Below, piece after piece: positions 35,060 to 44,356 of a DNA stretch of 64,000 bases (its first letter is position 1; the number at the start of each line of letters is the position of its first letter). The position numbers were made by a program, and so were the translations under genes. The stretch is taken from the NCBI GenBank assembly GCA_036960375.1, contig JBALVY010000003.1, forward strand, positions 310,001 through 374,000, read 5' to 3'. Under the pieces are notes generated by a model, which was not told the DNA's origin, searched no databases, and saw only the letters and a list, made by a program, of their open reading frames with translations. The stretch comes from CAWVSB01 sp036960375. GTDB taxonomy: Bacteria > Pseudomonadota > Gammaproteobacteria > Pseudomonadales > CAWVSB01.

Positions 35060-36124
35060 ATGGTTGATATTGTGATGACTCCCCAGCAGATAACGCCTGA
35101 GTGGCTAACTCTGGCATTGCGCGAAAACGGCATATTGACCGGCGGTCGAGTAGTAAGCGCCGAAAGTCGTTTGTTTGGCACAGGCAAGCTTGGCGACAAT
35201 GCGCGTATATCTCTTACTTATGAGGGCGATGCTGGTCAGGCACCTACAAATTTGGTTGCCAAACTACCTGCTTCCGATGAACGGGCTAGAATGATGGCAG
35301 GTGCACAGGGCGCTTATTATAACGAAGTAAAGTTTTATCAGCAGCTGGCGGGTAAAACATCGATGCGTACGCCTTACATTTATGCCGGGGAAATTGCTGA
35401 AGACAAAGCATCCTATTTCCTGTTAATGGAAGATATGGCGCCGTCTGAACCCGGAGATCAATTAAAAGGTGAATCCATCGGGCGTGCTGAAATCGCCGTT
35501 AAAGAAGCGGCCAAATTACACGCCGCATTTTGGGGCGATGACAGCTTGGCTGAGCGGGACTCAGTTCTTTATCAGATGGGCGATGCGGCTGAATTTGGCG
35601 GTGGCCTTATGACCGAATGTTGGCCTGGATTTTTGGAACGTTACGGCGAATCACTGTCGCTGGAGCAGCGCGAGTTTGGCGATAAATATATTGCCAATCA
35701 TACTCAGTGGGTTCAGCGCTTTAGCGGTGCCCGTACCTTGGTCCACTCTGATTATCGATCCGAAAACATGTTGTTTTCGGCTGAAGGAACGGTCTGTATT
35801 ATTGATTGGCAGACGCCGACCTATAGCTCGGGGCTGGCGGATATTTCGTATTTTCTCGGTGGTAGTTTAACTCTGGAGCTACGTCGTGCTGAAGAAAAAC
35901 GACTGGTTGAGTTGTATCGTGTCGCATTGGAGAAAGAAGGTGTCACCTTATCGCAGCAAGAGTGTTGGGAGCAATACCGGGAATTTACCATGCATGGCAT
36001 GATGCTGACGGTATTGGGTTCCATGTTCAGTGAGCGAGAGGAACGCAGCGACAAAATGTTTACCATTATGGCTCAGCGGCATTTACAGCACTGTGTCGAT
36101 TTAGAGGCGGCAGATTTTCTGTAA
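35060..36124 (+). CDS. APH/ecdysteroid-kinase-like phosphotransferase
   Basis: A 354-aa protein-kinase-like small-molecule kinase. N-lobe: NARISLTYEGDAGQAPTNLVAKLPASD with the ATP-binding Lys. Catalytic loop: TLVHSDYRSENMLF (His, Asp, Asn) near residue 230, and VCIIDWQTPTYSSGLADISYFLGG with the metal-binding Asp. It belongs to the family holding aminoglycoside phosphotransferases, choline kinases and EcKinases; the branch next to steroid genes usually phosphorylates alcohols of unknown identity. It is divergent from the sulfotransferase pseudogene and converges on a TetR gene. Confidence 0.88.
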   Translation: MVDIVMTPQQITPEWLTLALRENGILTGGRVVSAESRLFGTGKLGDNARISLTYEGDAGQAPTNLVAKLPASDERARMMAGAQGAYYNEVKFYQQLAGKTSMRTPYIYAGEIAEDKASYFLLMEDMAPSEPGDQLKGESIGRAEIAVKEAAKLHAAFWGDDSLAERDSVLYQMGDAAEFGGGLMTECWPGFLERYGESLSLEQREFGDKYIANHTQWVQRFSGARTLVHSDYRSENMLFSAEGTVCIIDWQTPTYSSGLADISYFLGGSLTLELRRAEEKRLVELYRVALEKEGVTLSQQECWEQYREFTMHGMMLTVLGSMFSEREERSDKMFTIMAQRHLQHCVDLEAADFL

Positions 36125-36152
36125 TAGCGTTTTTTTCTGGTCGCGTCAGCTA

Positions 36153-36827
36153 TTAGCCTGCTTGGCGCGGCGCAGCCTGAAAGAAAGACTCTATAGCTAA
36201 AACCAATTGTTCTACCATCTCTTTTCGTGCGCTTAATACCTGAGGCGTATCATCGGATTCTGCTGACCGATATATATCAGCAATAGAATGAAATACCATG
36301 CTGACAGCAAGAAATATCCGTCGATGGGCTTCGGCAGCTGGCAGGTGGTGGAGGGCTTCGTTGATCAATCGGGTAAACTTCGGATCGTCGGGAAAGTGCA
36401 ATTCATAGCTTGGTGCTTTGGGCCGTGCAGGCGCATTTGTCGTTGCTATCTGTGAGATAACTTGAACGAAATGCACTCCTTCAACATTGTGACTCACATA
36501 GTCGATTATGGGTCGTATCAGTGCGCTGGCGGCCATCTCCGCAGGACTCATCTCAGCTGTTTCAAACTGGCTAATAAATTCGCTGCGAATGTCGGAAACA
36601 CGACTTGAGTATTTGTCTACTACAGCTTGCACCAGGCCTTGCCGGTTACCAAAATGATATTGCAGCGCGTTGCGGTTTTTTTGTCCGGCGCGGGTGGTTA
36701 TTTCATTGAGTGAAACCGCACCAATAGTACGTTCTGCGAACAACTCCAGAGCGGCACTGATGAGCCTTTCTCTTGTCAGTGCAGAGTTTGAGGCATGTTT
36801 ATTGGATGTACTGGCCAGATTGCTCAT
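36153..36827 (-). CDS. TetR-family regulator, candidate binder of the TAATAC-N4-GTATTA palindrome
   Basis: A 224-aa TetR protein. Helix-turn-helix: residues ~18-65 with TIGAVSLNEITTRAGQKNRNALQYHFGNRQGL; the C-terminal domain is helical (VSMVFHSIADIYRSAES). It is downstream of an SDR gene on the same strand, 54 bases apart, and the operon promoter carries the palindrome at 37665-37680. The same palindrome sits twice between the VOC and sulfotransferase genes, 28 kb away. The pairing of this regulator with those sites is inference from position. An acyl-CoA or steroid-CoA ligand would fit such regulators. Confidence 0.9.
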   Translation of the reverse strand: MSNLASTSNKHASNSALTRERLISAALELFAERTIGAVSLNEITTRAGQKNRNALQYHFGNRQGLVQAVVDKYSSRVSDIRSEFISQFETAEMSPAEMAASALIRPIIDYVSHNVEGVHFVQVISQIATTNAPARPKAPSYELHFPDDPKFTRLINEALHHLPAAEAHRRIFLAVSMVFHSIADIYRSAESDDTPQVLSARKEMVEQLVLAIESFFQAAPRQAG

Positions 36828-36881
36828 TAAAGGTTCGTATGCCTCGTTACTTCAGGTATTTATTGGCTCGGTGCGCTGGCA

Positions 36882-37640
36882 TTACACCATGCCAGTACTA
36901 AATCCGCCATCAACGGCGAGGGTCTGTCCGGTAACCCAGCTAGCTGCCGGAGAGGTCAGGAATAGTACGGCGGCCGAAATATCATCTGGTTCACCAAGGC
37001 GTTTGATGCCTTGTCTCGTAAGAGTGGCATCGACCATATCCTGCATATTGTCTATGGTGAAGCTGGTCAAATTGGTTTTGGTGAGGCCTGCTGCAACGGC
37101 ATTGGCCCTAATGCCTAATTTGCCCCAACTGATGCCGAAGGTTTTCATCATTTGCACGATACCGGCTTTTGATGGGCCATAGGCGGGTGTCCACTCGAAT
37201 CCAAAGTAAGTGGTCATTGACGCGATCCCAATAATACTGGCCCCACCTTCAAAATCACTGGCTGCCAGCAGGTCCTTACAGGCATTGCTGAGGTGAAAGA
37301 CGCTGGACAGGTTAACCGCAATAGACTTATCAAAAGATTCTTGTTCCCATTCGTTGCCCTGGGCGCCGCCGGCATTGTTTATCAGGATGTCGAGCTTGTC
37401 CAAACTTGCCGCAAGTTCATTCAGTGAGTTATGGTCACCCACGTCCAGTGCGCGGTACTCCATGCCCGATAAATCACTCTCGTATTCATCCGCAGAGGCT
37501 TTTCGGCCAGTAATGATGACATTGGCCCCGGCATCACGATAAGCCTGGGCGCAGGCGAGGCCTATGCCATTCGATCCGCCTGTTACCAGCACATTGGCGC
37601 CGGAGTAGTCAAAACTTACACCTTTAAACATGTCGAACAC
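36882..37640 (-). CDS. Short-chain dehydrogenase/reductase
   Basis: A 252-aa classical SDR. Cofactor motif VLVTGGSNGIGLA near residue 17, NNAGG near 88, and catalytic YGPSKAG near 160 preceded by IGIASMTTYFG. The C-terminal GFSTGMV matches FabG-like oxidoreductases. It heads a two-gene unit with the TetR gene. The palindromic operator ends 25 bases before the ATG, so it probably blocks the promoter directly. Likely oxidises or reduces a hydroxyl or keto group; substrate not visible. Confidence 0.9.
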   Translation of the reverse strand: MFDMFKGVSFDYSGANVLVTGGSNGIGLACAQAYRDAGANVIITGRKASADEYESDLSGMEYRALDVGDHNSLNELAASLDKLDILINNAGGAQGNEWEQESFDKSIAVNLSSVFHLSNACKDLLAASDFEGGASIIGIASMTTYFGFEWTPAYGPSKAGIVQMMKTFGISWGKLGIRANAVAAGLTKTNLTSFTIDNMQDMVDATLTRQGIKRLGEPDDISAAVLFLTSPAASWVTGQTLAVDGGFSTGMV

Positions 37641-37664
37641 TCATTTTGTGATTGTATGAAAATA

Positions 37665-37680
37665 TAATACGAGCGTATTA
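37665..37680. promoter_or_regulatory. TAATAC-N4-GTATTA palindrome at the SDR-TetR promoter
   Basis: TAATACGAGCGTATTA: 6-bp arms around GAGC, differing from the site at 8982-8997 (TAATACGACCGTATTA) by one central base. It is 25 bases upstream of the minus-strand SDR start and 122 bases upstream of the plus-strand SDR at 37802, so it could control both. Confidence 0.72.
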
Positions 37681-37801
37681 ATTTGAAGTCAATGTCCATA
37701 GGGGTCCTGATTAAGGAATGGTCACAGGGCTATACTGTCACTTAATCGATTGCCCGAGCATTGTCTGGTATAAATAGCGCAATAATATCCAGGAGAATAA
37801 G

Positions 37802-38632
37802 ATGCAAAATTTAGCAGGTAAAGTCGCAGTAGTCACTGGCGCAGGATCAGGTATCGGTGAGGGCATTGCCTACGCCGCAGCGAAGGCTGGCATGAAAGTG
37901 GTCATAGCAGATCTCAATTTAGAGGCCGCAAGTCAGGTGCAAGATGCCTTGCGGGCGGAGGGTCATGAAGCTCTTGCCGTGCAAGTCGATGTCAGCAGCC
38001 TGGAATCTGTTCAGCAGCTGGCGGATGCTACGTTAGCCCATTTCGGTGCAGTTCACCTGTTATGTAGCAACGCGGGAGTCTGGGTGGGTGCCTTGATGCA
38101 AAAGGCGGATATCAAGGACTGGAAATTTCTGATCGACGTGAATCTTTATGGCGTGATTCATGGTGTGCAAGTGTTCTTACCCTTGTTTATAGCGCAGGGT
38201 GAAGGTCATATCGTCAATACTGCCTCTATGGGTGGCTTGATTTCTGGCCCCCCCGAAGGTTTGTATACCACGACTAAATTTGCTGTTGTGGGTTTATCAG
38301 AGGCCCTATTACTTGAAGTTGTAGAGCAGGGCGTTGGGGTATCCGTTTTATGTCCGGGGCTGACCAAAACAAATTTGGTACGTAATGCCGATTCTGTGCG
38401 GCCACAGGAACTGAAAACAGGTGCTGAATACGACCAGCCCGCGCCCGATGTAGATATTGGCATTAGCCCAATGGATGTGGGGGAGCGAGTCATGGATGCG
38501 GTAAGGGAAGATGGCTTCTATGTCATTACTCATGATGACTACAGAGATATCATCAAGATGCGTCATGACGGCATTCTGGATGCGCTGGATACCCATACTG
38601 CACGTTACGGTTCTTCCAGTAAGCCAGCGTAA
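37802..38632 (+). CDS. Short-chain dehydrogenase/reductase
   Basis: A 276-aa SDR with CAGGAG before the ATG. Cofactor site VVTGAGSGIGEGIA near residue 10, CSNAGVWVG near 90, catalytic LYTTTKFAV near 160 following VNTASMGGL. The C-terminal extension (DDYRDIIKMRHDGILDALD) beyond residue 235 is typical of SDRs in fatty-acid or steroid catabolic clusters. It is divergent from the SDR-TetR pair and shares its 161-base promoter region. Confidence 0.9.
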   Translation: MQNLAGKVAVVTGAGSGIGEGIAYAAAKAGMKVVIADLNLEAASQVQDALRAEGHEALAVQVDVSSLESVQQLADATLAHFGAVHLLCSNAGVWVGALMQKADIKDWKFLIDVNLYGVIHGVQVFLPLFIAQGEGHIVNTASMGGLISGPPEGLYTTTKFAVVGLSEALLLEVVEQGVGVSVLCPGLTKTNLVRNADSVRPQELKTGAEYDQPAPDVDIGISPMDVGERVMDAVREDGFYVITHDDYRDIIKMRHDGILDALDTHTARYGSSSKPA

Positions 38633-38648
38633 TGTGACTCTTTTATGG

Positions 38649-38668
38649 AGAGGAGCTTAAGCTCCTCT
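38649..38668. terminator. Terminator-like hairpin after the SDR gene
   Basis: AGAGGAGCTT directly adjoins its reverse complement AAGCTCCTCT, giving a perfect 20-base palindrome 16 bases after the SDR stop. Followed by a T/C-rich stretch. Confidence 0.6.
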
Positions 38669-38797
38669 TGTGCTCTTTCTCCAGCTATTACATATAGATC
38701 GCTAGTGTGGGTTTATCAGTTTACCCTAGTGAGAACCATCCCATGTTAGCAGCGTATTTTGACAGCATCGCTGCGCACATGATAACTACGATATATC

Positions 38798-40057
38798 TCA
38801 AGTACTTTGGATCGATTTTGAGCAGGCTGTGAGCTCCCAGCCAGGCGCCAATGACTCCTCCAGCAACTCTATCCAGTGTTTTACAGGCTTCTCTGTGCCG
38901 CTACTTAAGTGCGTAATACAACCAATGTTGGCGCTGACGATTTGTTCAGGTGTTCCAGCTTCGAGTGCGGTAATTTTTCGTTGTTTCAATTGCTGGGATA
39001 TTTTTGGCTGCAGGATTGAATAGGTACCCGCTGAGCCACAACAGAGATGGGCATCGGCGATGGCGGTCAAATTGAAACCTAGAGCTTTTAGCAGTGATTC
39101 GGTAGATGTGCCCAAACCCTGAGCGTGTTGAAGTGTGCACGGACAGTGAAAGGCTGTTTTGGCAGTAGAATGAATCCTTAGCTGACTGATGTCCTCCTGT
39201 TGCAGCACTTCGGCAATATCACGGGTCATTGCTGTAATCTGTTTTGCTTTATCCGCATACGCTGGATCGTCAGCGAGTAGTTCGCCGTATTCCTTGGTAA
39301 AGGCGCCGCAGCCGCTGGCGGTGGAGATAACAGTCTCTGCACCTTGTTCTACTAAAGACCAGAGCGCATCAATGTTTCGTCGGGCAAAGTCCAGGCCTTC
39401 TTGCTGCGCGTTGAGGTGATAGCTAAGCGCACCACAGCAGCCCTCTCTGCGTGCAATTACTGCTTCAATACCCAGTCGTTGCAGAACGCGCCGGGTGGCG
39501 TTGTTGATGCTCGGTGAGAGGGCCGGCTGAACACAGCCCTCAAGCAAAATCATTTTTCGGGTTTGTGGTGATGTCTTGTGCGGTCGAATCGATTGCTTCG
39601 GAGGAATCAATGTCTTTAATGATGTGGGCAGTAGTGGCCGAAACAGCTGGCCACAGAGCAGCAGTGGCGTGAATAGCGCGCGTCGTGACATCACAAAGCG
39701 TAGCAACCAGCGAGTCAGACGGGCGTGCCACGGGCGGCCGATGGTCTGTTCTGCACGTTCGCGGCCAATGGCTAGTAATTGGTGGTATTCGACACCTGAG
39801 GGACATGTAGTCTCGCACGCGTTGCAACTAAGGCAGCGGTCAAGGTGTAGCAGGGTTTTGTCGGTAGCCTGTTCGCCTTCTAGCAGAGACTTGATCAGAT
39901 AAATACGGCCGCGGGGGCTGTCCAGTTCGTTGCCAAGTATTTGATAGCTGGGACAGGTCGCTGTGCAAAAGCCACAATGTACGCAGGAGCGCAGAATGGC
40001 ATCTGCCTGTTTTCCTTTTGCTGTTTCGAGGAAATCCTGTGGTAAAAATGTTTGCAC
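38798..40057 (-). CDS. glcF: Glycolate oxidase iron-sulfur subunit
   Basis: A 419-aa GlcF. Two [4Fe-4S] sets are visible in the N-terminal 100 residues: SCVHCGFCTATCPSY and RCLSCNACETTCPSG. The C-terminal half has the two CCG domains, with LEGCVQPALSP, EGCCGALSYHL, CPCTLQHAQG and DAHLCCGSAGTYS. It passes electrons from the GlcD/GlcE flavoproteins towards the quinone pool. It is the third gene of the operon glcD, glcE, glcF, all on the minus strand; no regulator gene glcC is in the window. Confidence 0.95.
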   Translation of the reverse strand: MQTFLPQDFLETAKGKQADAILRSCVHCGFCTATCPSYQILGNELDSPRGRIYLIKSLLEGEQATDKTLLHLDRCLSCNACETTCPSGVEYHQLLAIGRERAEQTIGRPWHARLTRWLLRFVMSRRALFTPLLLCGQLFRPLLPTSLKTLIPPKQSIRPHKTSPQTRKMILLEGCVQPALSPSINNATRRVLQRLGIEAVIARREGCCGALSYHLNAQQEGLDFARRNIDALWSLVEQGAETVISTASGCGAFTKEYGELLADDPAYADKAKQITAMTRDIAEVLQQEDISQLRIHSTAKTAFHCPCTLQHAQGLGTSTESLLKALGFNLTAIADAHLCCGSAGTYSILQPKISQQLKQRKITALEAGTPEQIVSANIGCITHLSSGTEKPVKHWIELLEESLAPGWELTACSKSIQST

Positions 40058-40075
40058 TTAATAAACCCCTGCGGT

Positions 40076-41149
40076 TTAGACGGTATTGTAGAGACGACCC
40101 GAATTAAAGATCCGGTTCGGGTCCATGGCTAGTTTGAGTTGCTCGTGCCAATTCAGCAGGCCAGCAGCGAGTGGATGGAACACCGGTGTATTGACACCGT
40201 GTTTGTTTTCAGCGCTTTTAAACAGCGTAGCAGAGCCGCCCGCCGCTTGAGTCAGTTGGCGAATTTTATCAGTATCTTCGTTAGTACGCAGCCAGCGTAA
40301 TGCACCACCCCACTCGTAGAGGGATTCGCCGACGATTTGCAACTCTGGCGTATTGGGCGCAAGTGAAAGCCGCCACAGGTTTTTATCGGATTGTGCGGAG
40401 AAAAAGGCCAATTTTTGATCGCGTAATTCTGGCCAGAACGCGTTGCTGATTTTTTCGCCGCCCAGTTGCTGTTGTACCGCGGTCAGCGTCTCATCAAAAC
40501 CGGAAAAGCGAAGATACAGTTTGCCGTCGAACTGGCAGGAGGCTGAGACGGGAATGCCCTGGCGTAAGATTGTATTGGTAAACTTGATACTTTCCGCGGC
40601 GTCTTTTTCGAAACGCAGGCTGATTTCAGTTTCGGGCTGCGGAATCAGCTTAAGTGATACGTCGAGAATAATACCCAAACAGCCCATTGAGCCCGCCATA
40701 AGACGTGATACATCGTAGCCGGCGACATTTTTCATTACCTGGCCGCCAAACGAGAGTATTTCACCCTTGCCGTTAAGCACGCTGCAGCCCAGAACAAAGT
40801 CACGTACCGCGCCGGCGTAAGGGCGCCTTGGGCCCGATAGGCCTGCGGCGACCATTCCCCCCACAGTTGCAGAGCCGAAGTGCGGGCTTTCACAACCGAG
40901 TATTTGATGCTCACTCGCTAACAAATGTTCAAGCTCGCTCAGTGGGGTGCCAGCTCTGGCGGTAACGACCAATTCAGTTGGGTCGTAGTGAATAATACCT
41001 GTGTGGCCGAGTGTCGACAGTGGAGTCCCGGCTACGGCTTCGCCGTAAAATTGTTTACTACCGCCGCCGGAAATGCGTAATGGCGCGTTTTCAGCTATTG
41101 CCCTCAGCACTTGATCTTGCAGAGCTGTGCTAATGTCATCCGAGTTCAT
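40076..41149 (-). CDS. glcE: Glycolate oxidase FAD-binding subunit
   Basis: A 357-aa FAD-linked oxidase. The PCMH-type FAD-binding domain shows LRISGGGSKQFYG near residue 25, VVTARAGTPLSELEHLL near 60, FGSATVGGMVAAGLSGPRRPY near 105 and MKNVAGYDVSRLMAGSMG near 145. Shorter than GlcD, as usual. Its start overlaps the end of glcD by four bases, and 18 bases separate it from glcF, so the three are co-translated. Oxidises glycolate to glyoxylate with its partners. Confidence 0.95.
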   Translation of the reverse strand: MNSDDISTALQDQVLRAIAENAPLRISGGGSKQFYGEAVAGTPLSTLGHTGIIHYDPTELVVTARAGTPLSELEHLLASEHQILGCESPHFGSATVGGMVAAGLSGPRRPYAGAVRDFVLGCSVLNGKGEILSFGGQVMKNVAGYDVSRLMAGSMGCLGIILDVSLKLIPQPETEISLRFEKDAAESIKFTNTILRQGIPVSASCQFDGKLYLRFSGFDETLTAVQQQLGGEKISNAFWPELRDQKLAFFSAQSDKNLWRLSLAPNTPELQIVGESLYEWGGALRWLRTNEDTDKIRQLTQAAGGSATLFKSAENKHGVNTPVFHPLAAGLLNWHEQLKLAMDPNRIFNSGRLYNTV

Positions 41150-42693
41150 GACAAGGATTCCTGGATGCCATTTGGCTGATTATTGTGATGATGTGTCGTT
41201 TTCTGCAGTGCGCGATATTCCTGGCAACGACGAAGCGTGGGAATATTCTTGCCTGGATTCAGTATGTCGTCGGGGTCCAGCGCACGCTTTATAGCATGAA
41301 ATTGTCGGATTTCCTGATCAGAGAATTGCTTAACCATTTGGTTGATTTTTTCGAGCCCGACGCCGTGCTCACCCGTGATAGTGCCGCCCACGGCGATACA
41401 TTTCTCGAGTACCTTGGCACCCATTTCTTCTACTTTTTCAAATTCTCCCGGCTGGTTTGCATCGAACAGAATAAGCGGGTGTAGATTGCCGTCGCCAGCA
41501 TGGAATACATTGGCCACCGTGAGCTGATACTGCTGTGACAAATCATCAATATATTGCAGAACCTCCGCCAGTGCCCGGCGCGGTATTGTGCCGTCCATGC
41601 AGTAGTAGTCCGGCGATAGACGGCCGACTGCCGGGAAGGCATTTTTGCGTCCGGCCCAGAAGCGTTGTCGTTGTTGTTCGTCTTTGGCTATTTGTATTGA
41701 TGTGGCTCCTGCGGCTTCGAGTAGCTGTTGAACTTTGTTGGTTTCAGCGGCTACGCTCAGCGGGTGGCCGTCGAGTTCTACCAGCAAGATAGCCGCAGCG
41801 TCTTTGGGGTAGCCCGCGTTGGCGAAATCTTCGGCAGCGCACAGGGCTGTATTGTCCATCATTTCCAGGCCGCCCGGCGTTATGCCTGCGGTGATAATAT
41901 CTGCAACAGCAGCACAGGCATTGCCGACGCTGGCGAAGGCTGCAAGCAGGGCTTTTGCCTGTATCGGGCGAGGCAGCAGCTTGACAGTAATTTCTGTTAC
42001 CACGCCGAGCATGCCCTCTGAGCCTGTCATCAACGACAGTAGATCGAAACCTGCACTGTCGAGGCCGCTACCGCCCAATGTGATCGGCTCACCAGAGGCA
42101 GTGAGTAGCTCCAGTTTAACGATATTATTTACCGTCAGACCGTATTTCAGACAATGCACACCACCGGCGTTCTCTGCCACATTACCGCCAATGGAGCAGG
42201 CAATTTGTGAAGATGGATCGGGCGCGTAATACAGCCCATGAATTGCAGCCGCTTCGGAAATTGCCAAATTTCGTACGCCAGGCTCCAGACGTGCGGTCAT
42301 ATTGTCGGGGTCTATGTCGAGAATACGGTTGAGTTTGGTGAGCACCAGCAGCACGCCTTGGCGGTGAGGTAGGGCGCCTCCGGAAAGCCCGGTACCTGCG
42401 CCACGGGTTACCACTGGTACCTTGAAATTGTGACAGCACTGCAATACGGCTTTAACTTGGGCGACGTTTTCCGGTAGTACAACAATCATCGGCAATGATC
42501 GATAAGCAGACAGACCATCTGCTTCAAAAGGACGGTTTTGTTCGGCGCTAGTTTGTAGGCAATCCTCGGGTAATAGCTGGCGCAGTTGCGCCTCCAGCAG
42601 TGTTAAATCAAGGTCTGCTCGTTGTTCATCAAAATTTACATCAGGGTAATTCAGCACGCGCGGCTCGCTTAATCTTAACGGGTGGTAACTCAA
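41146..42693 (-). CDS. glcD: Glycolate oxidase subunit GlcD
   Basis: A 515-aa FAD-linked oxidase with FAD motif VVTRGAGTGLSGGALPH near residue 95, ARLEPGVRNLAISEAAA, PSSQIACSIGGNVAENAGG near 160 and MTGSEGMLGVVTEITVKLLP near 215. The C-terminus has the catalytic-domain motif VFHAGDGNLHPLILFD and GTITGEHGVGLEK. Slightly longer than average at the N-terminus. First gene of glcDEF. The promoter should lie in the short region before the divergent DUF1214 gene; no clear elements were recognised. Confidence 0.95.
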   Translation of the reverse strand: MSYHPLRLSEPRVLNYPDVNFDEQRADLDLTLLEAQLRQLLPEDCLQTSAEQNRPFEADGLSAYRSLPMIVVLPENVAQVKAVLQCCHNFKVPVVTRGAGTGLSGGALPHRQGVLLVLTKLNRILDIDPDNMTARLEPGVRNLAISEAAAIHGLYYAPDPSSQIACSIGGNVAENAGGVHCLKYGLTVNNIVKLELLTASGEPITLGGSGLDSAGFDLLSLMTGSEGMLGVVTEITVKLLPRPIQAKALLAAFASVGNACAAVADIITAGITPGGLEMMDNTALCAAEDFANAGYPKDAAAILLVELDGHPLSVAAETNKVQQLLEAAGATSIQIAKDEQQRQRFWAGRKNAFPAVGRLSPDYYCMDGTIPRRALAEVLQYIDDLSQQYQLTVANVFHAGDGNLHPLILFDANQPGEFEKVEEMGAKVLEKCIAVGGTITGEHGVGLEKINQMVKQFSDQEIRQFHAIKRALDPDDILNPGKNIPTLRRCQEYRALQKTTHHHNNQPNGIQESLS

Positions 42694-42836
42694 TCGTGTT
42701 TATTCGATAGAGACACTGGGTTAGATTAACTGTCAGTCGAGTGAATTGGAAGCTTGCTTAGGCCGCAGGTGCTCTGAATGTTTAGCTATGACGGTATGAC
42801 GCGCCAATCGAGACAATGATTAGAAGGATAGCAACG

Positions 42837-44225
42837 ATGAATAATGATGAGTTGAGTACTTCCCAGACGGGAGAAAAGCTAAAAGCGGCGTTTGATGAAA
42901 TGATTGCCCAGTTGCAATCAGCTCGCGATGCCATTGACCAGCCTGAGCTATTCCCTGTTCCGGCCTCTGATCGTAATTTGGCGGAGGGCTACCGTTATCT
43001 TATGGGTTTTTTGCATGGCAGCATTGAACGCGCGCTGGACGATCCTATGTATCCGCGCTTCCACCGTGCCATTCAGCCTATGAATCGCTCTACGATCGAT
43101 AACGCGGATGCGGTTTATTTGGCCACAGAGATAGACGGAAACTACCGTTATCGAATTAAAGGCAGGGCTTTGGATTATCGCCACTGGCGTGGCGAACCGG
43201 CCGTAGATGGCCCGCAGGCGCCGCAGTATGTGATCTTTGAGCTGTCCAGCGCTTATGCGGGAGATACAGGCAGTTTAAAAGAACTTATTCCTGGTTCACG
43301 TATCAATACCAGTACTCTCGACAGCGGTAGTCTGCAGCTTGATGCCGACGGATGTTTTGACATACTGATCGCACCTGAAAAACCGGACGGATATAGCGGT
43401 AACTTTATGCTTAGCAAACGTGAGAGCAGGGGTACGGAATTCATTGGTCGTCACCTGACTTGTCGCGAGTTATTTCATGATTGGGAAAAGCAGGACCTGC
43501 TGGACCTGGAAATATTGCGGCTGGATTGTGAAAAGAACCCTCGTCCGCCAATAGACTCTGCCGCAGCGACCGAGATGCTGGCGCATATTGGCAGCTTTAC
43601 TAATAATCAGATGCGCTTTTGGAATGCCTTCAACACGATTACCCTTGAGACTTACGGCAAGGTGGCCAAGGGCGGTGCCGGTGCTGCAGACAGCGATAAA
43701 CCCTTTATGCCCACCAACGATATGAACCCTCCGAATGCATTGGGTATTGCTACTGGTGGTGGCCAGAGCACCAATGTATATGCTGGCGGTGTGTATTTGC
43801 TCGAGGACGATGAAGCCTTGATCATTGAATCGAAACTCGCCTTGGAGCCTGCTTTTATGGGGTTTCATTTATCTAACCTGTGGGGTGAGTCACTGGATTT
43901 CGAAAGCTATCAGTCCAGTTTGAATTTGAGCCAGATGCAGATTGATGATGATGGCGTATACCGCTGGGTGGTAAGTCACCGCGACCCGGGTGTGGCCAAC
44001 TGGATTGATACTACGGGCCTAAAACAGGGCTACCTGACTATTCGTTACACCTATAGCGAGCAGCCGCCCAAAGAACAATGGCCTTCTCTTCAGGTGACCA
44101 AGGCGCCACTGTCGGAAGTGAATCAGTATTTACCCGAGTCTACCCGCATGGTTAATGAAGGGGAGAGAGAGGCAGCCATACTCATGCGCCACAAACATGT
44201 GCAACGGCGTTATCGCCAGTATTAA
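42837..44225 (+). CDS. DUF1214 domain protein, 462 aa
   Basis: Start chosen at ATG 42837 (MNNDELSTSQ) because AGAAGGA (42822-42828) sits 8 bases before it; an in-frame ATG at 42816 has no ribosome site. Longer paralogue of the protein at 32.6 kb. Shared features: LAEGYRYLMGFLHGSIERAL near residue 50 (compare RAEGYRYLTRLLRAGLESAL), LIPGSRINTSTLDSGSLQLD, LWGESLDFESYQSSLN and WVVSHRDPGVANWIDTTG. The insertion of about 60 residues before the DUF1214 domain contains an Ala/Gly-rich loop (KGGAGAADSDKP). No signal peptide. Reaction unknown; probably the same class of substrate as the shorter paralogue. Confidence 0.85.
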   Translation: MNNDELSTSQTGEKLKAAFDEMIAQLQSARDAIDQPELFPVPASDRNLAEGYRYLMGFLHGSIERALDDPMYPRFHRAIQPMNRSTIDNADAVYLATEIDGNYRYRIKGRALDYRHWRGEPAVDGPQAPQYVIFELSSAYAGDTGSLKELIPGSRINTSTLDSGSLQLDADGCFDILIAPEKPDGYSGNFMLSKRESRGTEFIGRHLTCRELFHDWEKQDLLDLEILRLDCEKNPRPPIDSAAATEMLAHIGSFTNNQMRFWNAFNTITLETYGKVAKGGAGAADSDKPFMPTNDMNPPNALGIATGGGQSTNVYAGGVYLLEDDEALIIESKLALEPAFMGFHLSNLWGESLDFESYQSSLNLSQMQIDDDGVYRWVVSHRDPGVANWIDTTGLKQGYLTIRYTYSEQPPKEQWPSLQVTKAPLSEVNQYLPESTRMVNEGEREAAILMRHKHVQRRYRQY

Positions 44226-44356
44226 TCTAAATGATTGTCTTTGGTCAATGCTCACTACTGTCGACTCAAGTAGCTCTAGGGTACAATGGCTGTTCATAGA
44301 GCACGCTACGCAATTGGCGACAGTGGAGGCGCGGTATCCTGAGCAGAAATACAGAT

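Noticed and set aside
42816..42836. Earlier ATG (42816) as start of the longer DUF1214 protein.
   Set aside because: No ribosome site before it, while AGAAGGA fits the ATG at 42837.
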